64,000 nucleotides of DNA from Cryptomeria japonica (lineage: Eukaryota; Streptophyta; Pinopsida; Cupressales; Cupressaceae): the NCBI RefSeq assembly GCF_030272615.1, contig NC_081407.1:374298518-374362517 (forward strand). The letters are read 5' to 3'. The notes under the pieces were generated by a model, which made no database searches, had not been told where the DNA came from, and saw nothing but the letters and a program-made list of their open reading frames with translations. This document shows, piece by piece, positions 22,926-34,118 of this stretch. Every line of letters starts with the position of its first letter. Position 1 is the stretch's first letter. A program made the translations under genes and the position numbers.

Positions 22926-24028
22926 TTTGGTTGCTCTAAAAGTGGTGCCTTATGAATTATGTTCTTGGATACTAAAGTTTCCAAATTCTGGGCACTCTTG
23001 ATAGCTTCTCATAGAGATTGTGATTTGAAGGCTTTAACCAAACCTTTCAATGGTTTCTGTTGATCTATTTTTTATGCACTATGCAACACAAAATAAAATA
23101 CTAAGTATTCTATCCTCTCTTGAACAAAATCCTCCCAAGTGCTAAACTACGTGATCAAATGGGATGACTCCAAGATTCCAATAGTCAGGTCTTGACTTTA
23201 TATTGCAGATAAACTCAATGATTGTGATGTGATATCTGCTGGAATCACAAGGGGGACTTACGTTGCTTGGGTCAATACCTATCCATTCTCATGTTTCATG
23301 GTTGATTTACACTCCATGATTTAGGTCATCCTTGAGCAACATCTCAAATTAGCTAAATTTTTTTTTTGTACCCTAATTCTTTAATTCCCCTTACTAGCAT
23401 TGCCTTAGGTTTTATTGGAATCCTTGGTTCTCTAGCATCGACACATTTCTAGGGTTCATTCGCACAAATTGCTCTTGATGAGCAAGATAGTATCATGACC
23501 ATGACTTAAACAAAATTTTAACTTAGTCTAATTATCTCCTCCAAACTTCTATGAGTTCATCACCTTCATTCTTCATCATTTGGATGTCTTTTGTCATTGG
23601 AAGGTAATTCTTGACCACCATACCTCAATCTTGACCTATGCTACCCTAAAACCCTAGAACCTATTCATGTTTACAATTGAGATCTTGGTGACTTGATCAC
23701 TTAATATAGCTTAATCATGCAGGTCTCATCTAACTCTGACTCCAACACTTAAGAAAATCAACCCTAGCAACCAAGTACTTTGGGAAATATCTTGCAACTT
23801 GACAACATGGGTAATGATGGAGGAAAGGAAGGTGAGACCTATAGAGGTGAGAGAGAGAGGGGGGATGAGAGGAAGAGATAATGACCCGGAGAGGGTAGAG
23901 AAAGAGAAGTAGAGAGGGAGAGAAGAAGACAAGGATGGAGAAAGAGACCTAGAGAGGGGAGAGAGAAGAGAGATAGAAGAGAGATACCACTATCAATCTT
24001 TTTCTATAAATTTTTTTTTTTCGAAAAA
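22926..24028. other. Non-coding stretch with a long polypurine tract
   Basis: No gene is recognised. From about 23814 to 23990 the + strand is almost only A and G (GAGAGAGAGGGGGGATGAGAG and similar), roughly 175 bases. This is the type of sequence that can form triplex DNA. The stretch ends at a T-rich run leading into the foldback at 24029. Confidence 0.6.
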
Positions 24029-24236
24029 TCGGCCTATCGTCGGAATTCCGACTCCAAAGGGTAAAATTCTGACAAAGGAGTGTCGTCGGATGCACAACAT
24101 CCTCATCAAAACTCTACTAGAGGCCATCATAATTACGATGACCTCTAGGAGAGTATCGACAAGGATGTTGTGCACCCGACGGTACTCCTCTGTCGGAATT
24201 TTTCCCTTTGGAGTCGGAATTCCGACGATAGGCCGA
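24029..24236. repeat. 208-bp foldback (near-perfect inverted repeat)
   Basis: The left arm starts TCGGCCTATCGTCGGAATTC and the right arm ends with its reverse complement at 24236. The arms of about 98-100 bases match at roughly nine bases in ten, with a small loop around 24127-24138 (CATCATAATTACGATG). Each arm contains the CGTCGGAATTCCGAC core seen in the 3308-3380 hairpin. The structure resembles a foldback/MITE-type element or a long hairpin transcript unit. No clear target duplication was identified. Open frames on both strands here follow from the symmetry and are not genes. Confidence 0.85.
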
Positions 24237-24431
24237 GATTGCAATTGTATTCTTTCATGGTATGAGCATCCATGGCGGTCGTCAGAAAGGTTGGAGGTGA
24301 TGTTGGAATTGCGATGACCACAAGGATAGTTGGAACTTCTGACACAAAGTTTTTGATGACTTTTTTTGTCGGTAGTGCGATGAAATTGTGTTGGAATCTC
24401 GACGATTTGCTGTCAAAATTTTGACCTGAAT
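24237..24431. other. Degenerate GTYGGAAYTNCGAYGA motifs flanking the foldback
   Basis: Downstream of the foldback the phrase GTTGGAATTGCGATGA, GTTGGAACTTCTGAC, GTCGGTAGTGCGATGA and GTTGGAATCTCGACGA recurs every 30-45 bases. These look like degraded copies of the foldback core. No gene is seen. Confidence 0.5.
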
Positions 24432-27311
24432 GTACTAGTGCAAGCTATTACATGCCTCAATGAAACTAGTGAAGTACCTAGCCTAAGGAAAGTACCGATT
24501 GACATGGTGATAATGACCACTAGTTCCAAATTTGACAGTAGAGCAATGACCATAAATGATATTCTAGAGAATGATGTGAAGTTTGCATCGATGGTGGTCA
24601 GTTACAAGGTTTACCAGTTAAGCAAACACAACTCTGTTTCAAATAATGCTATATACTCTGCATATCAGATGTTGAAATATGACAAAAGGTATGACCTTTT
24701 CACAGTACTCCTAAATGATTTATTAAGAAATTTGAAGAAAATTAAGAAAGATAAGAAGCACACCTTCAAATATGGAACTCTTCTTATGTGTTTGGCCTTA
24801 TAATTCTTGAATGAGCTACCCATTGTGAAAGCAAAGGCCCAATGGGCCGATGATAGACCAATGGTGACGCAGATTAAAGAGGGATTATGGAAAATTGGAG
24901 ATGCTACAATGAGAATATCTACTCTCTAGAGATACTTCAAATCTTTCCAAATAGCAATGAAAAGCAGAGAGAGAATCCCTAAGGAAATTATGGAGAAGTA
25001 GGAGGAAACCACTTGCTTCATGGTTGACAAAGATCAATGTCTAATGGAAGTTGTGGATCCTAGAATAGTATGGATCATGCCCATGGGGTATGAAGTTGAC
25101 TCTATCACACTTGAGGCATATGCTCAACATTTATTGAGTCAACCTATGGATCCTAAGGAAAGGAAATTTGGAACATTCAAGGAGAAGGATCTTAGTTTGC
25201 ACATGCAATTCACTGCACTTGCCAGAAAAAGGAAAGTTACAAAGATGGCTGAGGAGATGGAAAATTAGATGGGATTCACTCAGGAGGAGGTGAAGAAAAC
25301 AAGAGAGAGACAAGCACAAAAAGAGGCCAAAGAGGAAACCAAGAAGCCTAAGGTTGATCTGGCTCCCTTTAAGGTCAAACCTAAAGAAACCAAGTTTGCT
25401 CTAGCTCCAGTGGTATCATCCTCAGGACCTAGCCCATCCGAGAAAGCTGTGTTGAAGAAAAAATAAAATCCCAAGAGGACTTATGTCATTGTGTCTCCAA
25501 TGGCCTTTGAGACCGAATCTAAGGAAGAGGCGAGGAAGGCAAAGAGAAAAGGTGAATTTGTCAGAGTGGTGAGGAAGACGCAGTCCGATGGAGCCCAACA
25601 AAGCAAGACAACTAAACATGAACCTGCCCCTATCAGTAGACCGAAAAGAGGTAGATAGGTCAAAATTCAACTTGACAAAGACCTTGAGTCTGGTGACCTG
25701 CAAGGTAAGTACATAACTATTCCTACACTGTCAACAAACCAGCGAATAGATGAAATAATTATTGATGGGAACTTGAAGAATCTTGAAGCCTATTATGAAC
25801 ATCTAGATGAGGGAGATAAGAGAAAGGTTGAAGAATTTGTAGTTTTATACTTGCATAACTCTAGCAAGACTTTAAATGAACTAGGGCGTAGTATCCCTAA
25901 AGTTATGTATACCATTATCGATGCAAGGAGGCTAAAAACTAGCAAGATTGACAAAGAAATGAAAGAAAGAGAGTTAATAAATGTTTGCACCTGCATCACT
26001 CATGATGAATTCAAAAGACTTATTGAAAAAGCCAACAAGAAAGAGTTCAGAAGGAAAAATAGGGTAATGATTGGCCAAGTGGAAGAAGTAAGAAAGAAGA
26101 CAGAGGACATATGGAGAAAAATAATTGTAAATGATCCCTTATACAAAGATGCGTTTAAGTCCTCTCAGCCAGAAGAAAAACAAGGTGTTTCTGGTGGTTA
26201 GAAGGGTGAAACTCAGATGGAGGGACATCCAGAAGGTCAAGGTAACACATCACTTGATGTTGAGACTAGTGATAATCCTTCGGTTGTAAATAGCTCAGCA
26301 GCCCCTGAGATCCAAAAGGATGATACTGCACCAAGTGGCAACACTGATGCAAAAGATAAAGGGGATGGAGAATAGAAGAAGGATGTTGAGAGTGTAGAGG
26401 AAAAGGTTGTAGAGTCTGACAAAGGCAAAGGAGGAGTTGATCCATCAATTGTCACTCCTCTAGTTACGATGACCCCACCTCAGATCCCTATCAATCTTGA
26501 TGGTCATGTCAACCTTGGACATATGTCTCCTGCAGGAAAGCTCATGCTTGTAGCTACTATGCAAGCCCAGGCTAGCCAGGATCTGGTGAAGTTTGAATCT
26601 AAAGATAAGAAGCTCATTTTGATGTCAGTTGACATTTTGTAGAAGATGGATCCAAATGTGCAGTTAGATTCTAATAAAATCCCCTTCAGTAAATTGTTGC
26701 AATTGATTAATAGTGTAAATATAAATTTTGATTCTTTAGAGAAGTCTGCTACTCAGAAAGTTTTGGACAGATTTAAGGATTTTAGGATGTAGACATTCAG
26801 GAAGATGATTGAGGATGATAGAGTGAGACTAAATAAGAGACTACAAATTATTTCTGATGCATTGTCAGAAGGCGGTAAATTGTACAAGTCTTCTCTAATT
26901 TTGCCTAAATTCATTGTAGATATAGACAAGCATATAGGTGTTTGCCAGGGCAATCTTGCTAGTATTTCACAGTCCTTTGACCCAAATGTAGCTCTAACAA
27001 GTAGTGTTGAAGGGTAGATTATAGCTCTAAATGATAAGATCTCAAGCCTCCAAGCGAACAAGGGCAAAATTTTAAGAAAAGTTGGTGAACTCTGGAACCT
27101 AATTGCCCCCCGATTGGACACCATGTTGAGTAATAAGGTAGATTGTATGAAGGAAATGGCCCAACCTATGCCATCTAATCTAAAGGAATTAGAAATCCAT
27201 TCCATTATATTTAGTGCATTCATCATAGTTTTGGATAACTTGAAGAGTGGGTAGGATACTCACATAGGATTTTTTAAGACTATTTATGCTGACATCTTCA
27301 AGTATTTCTAA
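24432..27311 (+). pseudogene. Very long decayed reading frame of unknown function (~960 codons)
   Basis: One frame can be followed from about 24432 (VQAITCLNETSEVPSLRK) to TAA at about 27309 with roughly fifteen stops but no frameshift. This shows that it was once a single large coding sequence. Visible parts are a globular N-third (MGYEVDSITLEAYAQHLL), a Lys/Glu-rich charged stretch (25250-25700, VKKTRERQAQKEAKEETKK) and a helical segment (NLKNLEAYYEHLDEGDKRK). A Ser/Pro/Asp-rich linker (26200-26450) and a C-third with likely coiled-coil character (FRKMIEDDRVRLNKRLQII, LNDKISSLQANKGKILRK) follow. No RT, integrase, protease, zinc knuckle or transposase motif is present. The sequence after the stop carries a copia-like TGTCAAAAGGGGAGAG motif (27369-27384). 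A retrotransposon third ORF (envelope-like position) is therefore my best guess, not a recognition. Confidence 0.55.
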
Positions 27312-27770
27312 ATTCTACAACAAATATCTCTGTATATATGTTTTGGACAGTACCCCATTTTTGGCATTGTTGTCAAAAGGGGAGAGACAAGGTGAAAAAT
27401 ATACAAAAGAGTGTAATTTTTCACGAGTGTATCTAGTGGTTTTTGGTAGTTTCTGATGGCTAATTATTGGTTTAGGGTTGTCACTGATGGAAAATTTTCA
27501 TAGAGATTCAATCTGGTGGTCATAATTCTTCTTATCTGGAAGCAAGTATCAATTGGTAGCTAGTTAACCGGTATTCCAGGGTGAACAAAGCATTTTTGGT
27601 CCAAAAGATTTTCGGTGATTGCGGTGCATTCCAATATTGAAACATCATTTTACTATTGTTTTGGTGATCCACACTTATCCTTTTTTATCCGTTCTAGACG
27701 ACATGTGACTACATGTTACACTAGCAGGCCGACATAGTAAATGACCTATTTTGTGATTGCTGGTATATAA
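27312..27770. other. 3' tail after the unknown long frame, up to the Copia-B LTR
   Basis: The tail contains TTTTGGCATTGTTGTCAAAA then GGGGAGAG at about 27361-27384. It is close to the motif GGCATTGATGTCAAAGGGGG found upstream of the 3' LTR in Copia-A (32846-32870) and, reversed, in Copia-D. No LTR can be placed directly after it. The stretch ends at TATAA (27766-27770), the 5-bp flank of the Copia-B LTR. Confidence 0.45.
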
Positions 27771-28761
27771 TGTTGGCACTTGGCATGACTGATGCAGATC
27801 AAGAGATGCAATTGAAGTTGGATGATTGCACCAATAAAGGATAGAAGTCTATTTGTGATGAAGAGATTGAGATTCTATGAATAGATGACATGATCAGTTA
27901 TTTGTGTTGTCATTGCTAGCAACTGATGTTCCTGAAGTTTAGTTTTGTCATCTAAGTGATTTGGTTTACCGAAAGATAGGGTTTACCGATAGTAAACTAA
28001 AGTCTGTGAATTAGGACTTTAACCGGTAAAATAAAATTGCTTTGATTGGATCATTCAATTGGCCATGACTAGTGATTTGTGGTTTGGATGGTGAACATGT
28101 ATCATAGAAATATGTATATGACCGAAACCAAAACTTTTAACGATCACCAGAAGGCGTGTTTCAAATTTCTGATGAAGTTTTGCTAAGGTTTTAGAAGGGT
28201 TTAAGGACCGGTGAAGAAATCATCAAACCACTAATGATTTATGTTATGATGGTGATTGACAATGAGTCTACATAAATTTGGCAACACGATACAACCCACG
28301 TGAAATATTTGATAGCTATTTTAGCGCGATTCAAGGAAGATTTTCTCGGGAAACAATGAAATGCTTAGTAGAGTTTTTTGAAGATACAGATCAAATTTCC
28401 AAGATGGCTTACGATCAACCAATGATTGATATTGCATTGTGATTTGTTGTAATGATCTGGATAGCAATCTATGATGATCTTTTGTGATCTATTTATAAAT
28501 TCATGATGTAATTAGGTTTTGTGGCCAACATAGTTGAGATGGCTATTTAGGTTGACACAGTTGATGTTTATTGTGTCGGTAGTCTTGGGAATGTGTTAAG
28601 TCATCCGAGTGAAGTGTGAGATCTTCATGTGAGTTTTAGAGTGTTGTGTATAACTAGATTTGATCAAGCAAGTAGAGAAGTGCAAGTAAACAGATTATTT
28701 TCTTCCTTTTGTTCCCTAATAGTTGCAGCAGGTTAAATCCCTTGACTAGGTAGGTTATAAC
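27771..28761 (+). repeat. Copia-B 5' LTR, first segment
   Basis: The segment begins TGTTGG and contains a TATA-like TATTTATAAATT at about 28489-28500. It ends at ATAAC (28757-28761), the target site duplicated by Copia-A. Confidence 0.65.
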
Positions 28762-29823
28762 TATTGGTAATTTGGATGTGTTGCACTGGTTTTGTCATTG
28801 ATGTCAACAATTGTCAACACCTATTAGCACTTGGAGATCTTTGGTTATGTTCACCGGCATGTTCAGTGACTTATGCATAATCACCGATATCTAGTTCACC
28901 AATAGGTTATATTGTTCATCAACACTAAGGATGACTTGGAGATTACTTGATTATGTCAAAGACATTTTTTGGATACTTTGTTTTGGTGATTTGGTTGTTG
29001 GTCTAATCAAGTTTGCATATTTGTTATTACTAGCAAATAGGTCTAGGTTATGGATCGACAAGCGTTATCTACTCCAGATCAACATGACACACTATGGAGA
29101 TGATTTGTTATTATTATAAATGTGTTGAGTCGACATGATGCATCACATATTGATTCATTTGTAATGGATTTTATTGTAAAATTCTTAGGGAGCCAACCTA
29201 TACATTTGGTCTTAGGTTTTTGTATATATGTAAGATCTCATTTGTGAGATTGATATGGGAATGTAATAAGTGGTAGAGCATAAGGTATTTTGGTATATGA
29301 GAATATAAGTAGATCTATACATGTAGGCATCATTTAAAGATTCAAGGAAGGTTTGAAGAAGGCAAATCAGAGCTTAATTGGTACTGAATCCAGCATACGA
29401 AGATGCTATTTTGAGTAGTATATTATCATTGGATTTAACCATCCAATTGTAGTCAGTGTGACTCCCATTTTGTGATTAAGCAATGAGCTCTAGGCAACTG
29501 GCCTTTCTGCATGTGCAGACCCCATATTGTACTCACATACTATCTGTAGTAGTATCATTTGATTTTGGGTAAGGTTTCCCACCATGTTTTTTCCCTTCAT
29601 AGGGTTTCCATGTACAAATATTTGTGTCATGTGTTGTGGATGTTATTTTTATTTCTGTTTGATGCATTAAACTTTACCGATATTGCAATTAACTATTAAA
29701 CTGTTAACCAACACAAAGTTTGGTTTACCGATATTATGCATTAAGTTTAGTTAAGTTATATTTGGGTTGAAATTAATAGACAACTGATTCACCCCCCCTC
29801 TCAGTTGCCTTCAGGTCCTAACA
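28762..29823 (+). repeat. Copia-A 5' LTR
   Basis: It is 1062 bp long, running from TATTGGTAATTTGGATGTG to GGTCCTAACA. The likely TATA box is GAATATAAGTAG at about 29300. A C7 run and TCTCAGTTGCC lie near the 3' end, as in the other copy. Relative to the 3' LTR it has an extra 20 bases near 28805 (CAATTGTCAACACCTATTAG). Confidence 0.95.
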
Positions 29824-29825
29824 AT

Positions 29826-29837
29826 TGGTATCAGAGC
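29826..29837 (+). promoter_or_regulatory. Copia-A primer-binding site (initiator tRNA-Met)
   Basis: TGGTATCAGAGC lies two bases after the 5' LTR. It is complementary to the 3' end of plant initiator tRNA-Met, the usual primer for Ty1/copia reverse transcription. Confidence 0.95.
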
Positions 29838-29880
29838 CTAGTCCTCTTTTTGCAGAAGTTTAACAGCTTGAGGAGATTAT

Positions 29881-32683
29881 ATGGCAACTAACTATTTCAA
29901 GAAGGACAGTCTGAAACTTGATGGAACTAACTATGGTATATGGAAGATTAAAATGGAGACACATCTGAATTGCATTGGAAAATACATATGGGATGTTACA
30001 AATAATGGCTATGTTGGTCCTACTCAAAGTCAACCTAATCCACCAACCTTGGCTAAACATCAGGAGAATGATTGCAAAGCAAGAGAAGCACTTTTGAGCA
30101 CATTGTCAGATCAGCAAATCATGGGATTATCAGATTGATCTACTGCTAAAGCTATTTGGGACAAATTAGAAACATTGAATGAAGGTGATACCATAGTCAA
30201 AATTGCAAAACAGGAATGCTTCTGGGTCAGATATGAAAATATGAAAATGGAAGAAGATGAAAGGATTTCTGCTTTTATGGAAAGAGTAAATGAAATTGTT
30301 TAAGGTATACAATGTTGTGGAGGATCCTTAAGTGAAAATGAAATTTTTTCTAAAGTTTTAAGAAAATTGCCACTGGCATATAAAATGAAAGTAACTTCTA
30401 TCAATGAATTGAGAACAATCCCTAATGCATCAGTATCTAGAGATACTTTGGTTGGAAAACTTTTAGCTTTTGAACTTGAGGAATTTGGTCTTGCTGCTAC
30501 AATTAAGATAGATTTAGCTTTCAAGGCATCATCATCATCTGCAGCATTATCATCATCATCTGAAAAATCTAATTGGAAAACACTTTACACAAGGGAACTT
30601 GAAGACATCAGAAGGGAGAATGAAGAACTAGAAGAACATGAATCACTATTTGCAAGGAAAATGCCTAAAGGTCCAGTTGGAAGTAAGTATGAAGGTAAAG
30701 CACCATTTAGATGTTTTAACTGCAATAAAATTGGTCATATGGCATCTAGGTGTCCTGATAGACATGAAAGATTGAAAGAAGAAGCTAAAAGAACATATAA
30801 GCCTAACCTTGAATATAAAAGATTACAAAAAATCATTGAGAGTGCAAATGTGAAGATTGATGAACAGTTTAGAGGTAATTCAAGGTCCATGGACTCTAAA
30901 ATGGCAATAGAGATAATATCAAATGAACCTACAATGAGTACACTGGTACAGAATATTGATCCAATCACACCAACATCATCTGAGAATTCCACAATGACTG
31001 AAGAACAACAACAAGTAAATACACCCAGGTATGTGAGATTGAATCACTCTGAAAGTCAGATAATTGGGAACAAGTATCAAGGTGTTATGACTAGAGGAAG
31101 ACTGGAAAATGAAGAGGTGTGTTTAATTTCTCAAATTAAATCGACAACTATTTTGAAGGCATGTGAAGATAAGCATTGGATTAAAGGTATGGAAGATGAA
31201 TTGGAAAAAATTGAAAAGAATAACACATGGACATTGGTTCCCCAACCTAAAAACAAAAATGTAATTGGAACTAAATGGGTATTCAGAAATAAACTTAATG
31301 AAGATGGTAAGGTAATCAGAAACAAAGCAAGATTAGTGTGTAAGGGATATTCACAGAAAGAAGGAATTGATTATAATAAAACCTTTGCACTGGTAGCTAG
31401 AATTGAGGCAGTCAGACTATTCTTAGCTTTTGCAGCACACAAGAACTATAAAGTATATCAAATGGATGTTAAATGTGCATTTCTAAATGGTGATCTTGAA
31501 GAGGAAGTTTACATTGAACAAACTTATAGATTTTCTTTGACAAATGACAAAGATATGGTTTGCAGGTTAAGGAAAGCTTTATATGGATTCAAGCAACCTC
31601 CTAGAGCTTGGTATGCTAGATTGAACAAATATCTTTTGAAGCTTGGTTACACTAAAGGTAATGCTGACAACAATTTATATTACAAAGTGACTAATGATGA
31701 CATCTTGGTTATAAATTTTTTTGTTGATGATATTATTTTTGGAGGAGAAGATGGATTGTGTAAAGACTTTTCTAATAAGATGCAGGAAAATTTTGAAATG
31801 TCTATGATTGGGGAGATAAAATTCTTTTTAGGATTGTAGATTTCACAGATTGATAAAGGTATATTCATAAATCAATAAAACTACTTGAAGGAATTAATAA
31901 AGAAATTTGGCATGGAAAACTCTAAACCAATAAGTACACCTATGACTACAACTAATAAACTATCATTAAAGGATGAAACAACACCTGTTAATCCAACAAC
32001 ATACAAGTCTATGAATGGAGGTTTACTGTATTTGACACAAACAAGTCCTGATATTATGAATGCAACATGTATTGTTTCAAGATTTCAGAGTAATCCTAAA
32101 TAAAATCATGAATCAGCAGTGAAAAAGATTTTCCAGTATCTACAAGGCACAACAAATCTTGGTTTATCCTAAAGATGAAAATTTTGATTTATGTGCATAC
32201 ATAGATGCAAATTGGGTAGGAGATGTAGATGACAAAAAGAGAACCACGGGTGAAGCATTCTTTCTTGGTAGTAAATTGATTTCATGGTTGACCAAGAAAT
32301 AGAGTTGCACATCTTTATCAACAGCTGAATCAGAATATGTTGCAGCAACAACTAATTGTACCCAGGTATTATGGATTAAGTAAATGTTGAAGGACATAAA
32401 GGTAAAATGTAAAGAACCTATAACCATTTACTGTCATAATATGACAACAATTTATATATCTAAGAATCCAGTATTTCACTCTAAAACTAAACATGTTTCT
32501 ATCAAATTCAATTTTCTAAAAGAAAATGTTGAAGCAAAAGAAGTGAAATTGGTTTATGTGGATACTAAAGAGCAGATTGCAGATATTTTTACTAAGCCTT
32601 TACCTAAGGAAACTTTTGAATATATTAGAGAGCAGCTTGGAGTTATACCCTCACTGGTAGAGACCTTATACCCTCACCGGTAG
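29881..32683 (+). pseudogene. Copia-A gag-RT-RNase H polyprotein lacking protease and integrase
   Basis: The frame starts at ATG 29881 (MATNYFKKDSLKLDGTNYGI). TGA (30136) and TAA (30301) interrupt the gag, after which 490 codons are open (30367-31839). The gag ends in a CCHC knuckle ([14 protein letters not shown], about 30711-30752). About 60 codons later the frame enters the linker that in complete copia elements follows integrase ([14 protein letters not shown]), then [37 protein letters not shown] and the FVDDIIFGG catalytic box. Protease and integrase were removed in frame, leaving a gag-RT fusion. Stops at 31837 and 31876, and a shift near 32165, precede the RNase H region (YIDANWVGDVDD, STAESEYVAA) and the tail EQIADIFTKPLPKETFEYIR. 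Several stops occur where TAG/TAA could derive from CAG/CAA. Confidence 0.9.
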
Positions 32684-33067
32684 AGACTTAGACAGTTGAT
32701 GCTTGACATCAAACAGGTAGAATTAACAAAGAAATCTTTTTTTTGGCTTTGATGAGGAGAGCTACTTGTCAGGGGGAGTAGTTGGATAAGTTAGTATTTT
32801 GTAATAAGTTCTATGAATTGTTTGAATCTAGTTTTTGTATTGCTTTGGCATTGATGTCAAAGGGGGAGAGATATCTATGGAAAAACACATTATCTTTTGG
32901 GGAGAGATTATTCATTGGAGGAGAGATTGTTACTCTCTGTATCTGTATTTTGTTTTATGGTTAATGATCTCTTTGGGAGATTGTTGGTTTTTGGTTTTTG
33001 ACATTTTTGTTTTGACACTTAGATGGTTTTTCCATCTTGTGTTGCCATCAATGCCAAAGGGGGAGAT
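32684..33067 (+). other. Copia-A 3' untranslated region with PPT-like motifs
   Basis: It starts with a 24-base tandem duplication (TTATACCCTCACYGGTAGAG, 32641-32686). It then contains GGCATTGATGTCAAAGGGGGAGAG (about 32847-32870), a preliminary polypurine block. The true polypurine tract GCCAAAGGGGGAGAT (33053-33067) adjoins the 3' LTR. Repeated TTTTGG and GGGAGA blocks lie between. The downstream block is the one positioned to prime plus-strand synthesis. Confidence 0.75.
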
Positions 33068-34113
33068 TGTTGGTATTTTGGATGTGTTGTACTAGTTTTG
33101 TCATTGACGTCAACACTTGGAGATATTTGGTTATGTTCACTAGCATGTTCAGTGACTTATGCATAGTCACCAGTATCTGGTTCACCGACAGGTTATGTTG
33201 TTCATCGGCACTAAGGATGACTTGGAGATTACTTGGTTATGTCAAAGACATTGTTTGGACACTTTGTTTTGGTGATTTGGTTATTGGTCTAATCAATTTT
33301 GCATATTTGTTGTTATCGGCAAATAGGTCTAGGTTATGGACCGGCAAGCGTTATGTACTCCAGATCAGCACGACACGTTATGGAGATGATTTTTATTATT
33401 ATAAATGCATTGAGCCGACATGATACATCACAAATTGATTCATTTGTAATTGATTTTATTGTAATATTCTTAGTGAGCTGACCTACACATTTGGTCTTAG
33501 GTTTTGGTATATGTGTAAGATCTCATTTGTTAGATTGATATGGGAATGTAATAAGTGGTAGAGCATAAGGTATTTTGGTGTATGCAAATATAAGTAGAGC
33601 TATACATGTAGACATCATTTAAATATTCAAGGAAGGTTTGAAGAAGGCAAATCAAAGCTTAACCGGTACTGAATCCAACATATGAAGATGCTATTTTGAG
33701 CAGTACATTATCATTGGATTTAACCATCCAATTGTAGTCAGTGTGACTCCCATTTTGTGATTGAGCAGCGAGCTCTAGGCAATTGGTCTTTCGGCATGTG
33801 CAGACCCCATATTGTACACATACTATCTACAATAGTATCCCCTGATTGTGGGTATGGTTTCCCACCATGGTTTTTCCCTTTACAGGGTTTCCACGTACAA
33901 ATATCCATGTCATGTGTTGTGGATGTTATTTGTCTTTCCATTTGATGCATTAAACTTTACCGGTATTGCAATTAATTGTTAAACTATTAACCGACACAAA
34001 TTTTGGTTTACCGGTATTATGCATTAAGTTTGGTTAAGTTATATTTGGGTTGAAATTAATAGACAACTGATTCACCCCCCCCCCCCTCTCTCAGTTGCCT
34101 CCGAGTCCTAACA
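33068..34113 (+). repeat. Copia-A 3' LTR
   Basis: It is 1046 bp long, running from TGTTGGTATTTTGGATGTG to GAGTCCTAACA. It is clearly homologous to 28762-29823, with scattered, mainly transition, differences. A longer C run (about C13) lies near 34075. It is followed directly by the ATAAC target duplication. Confidence 0.95.
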
Positions 34114-34118
34114 ATAAC

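Larger units (their letters stand above)
28762..34113 (+). mobile_element. Copia-A: complete but internally deleted Ty1/copia element with perfect TSD
   Basis: The 5' LTR is 28762-29823 and the 3' LTR 33068-34113. ATAAC flanks both sides (28757-28761 and 34114-34118), so the ends are exact. A tRNA-Met primer site follows the 5' LTR and a polypurine tract AAAGGGGGAGA (33056-33066) precedes the 3' LTR. The interior is only 3.2 kb because protease and integrase are missing (see its gene). The element depends on partners for mobility. The 5' LTR begins TATTGG where the 3' copy has TGTTGG, a point change in the terminal dinucleotide. Confidence 0.95.

Noticed and set aside
23993-24345. Open frames on both strands across the foldback
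   Set aside because: The two frames are mirror images due to the inverted repeat. They are not independent proteins.
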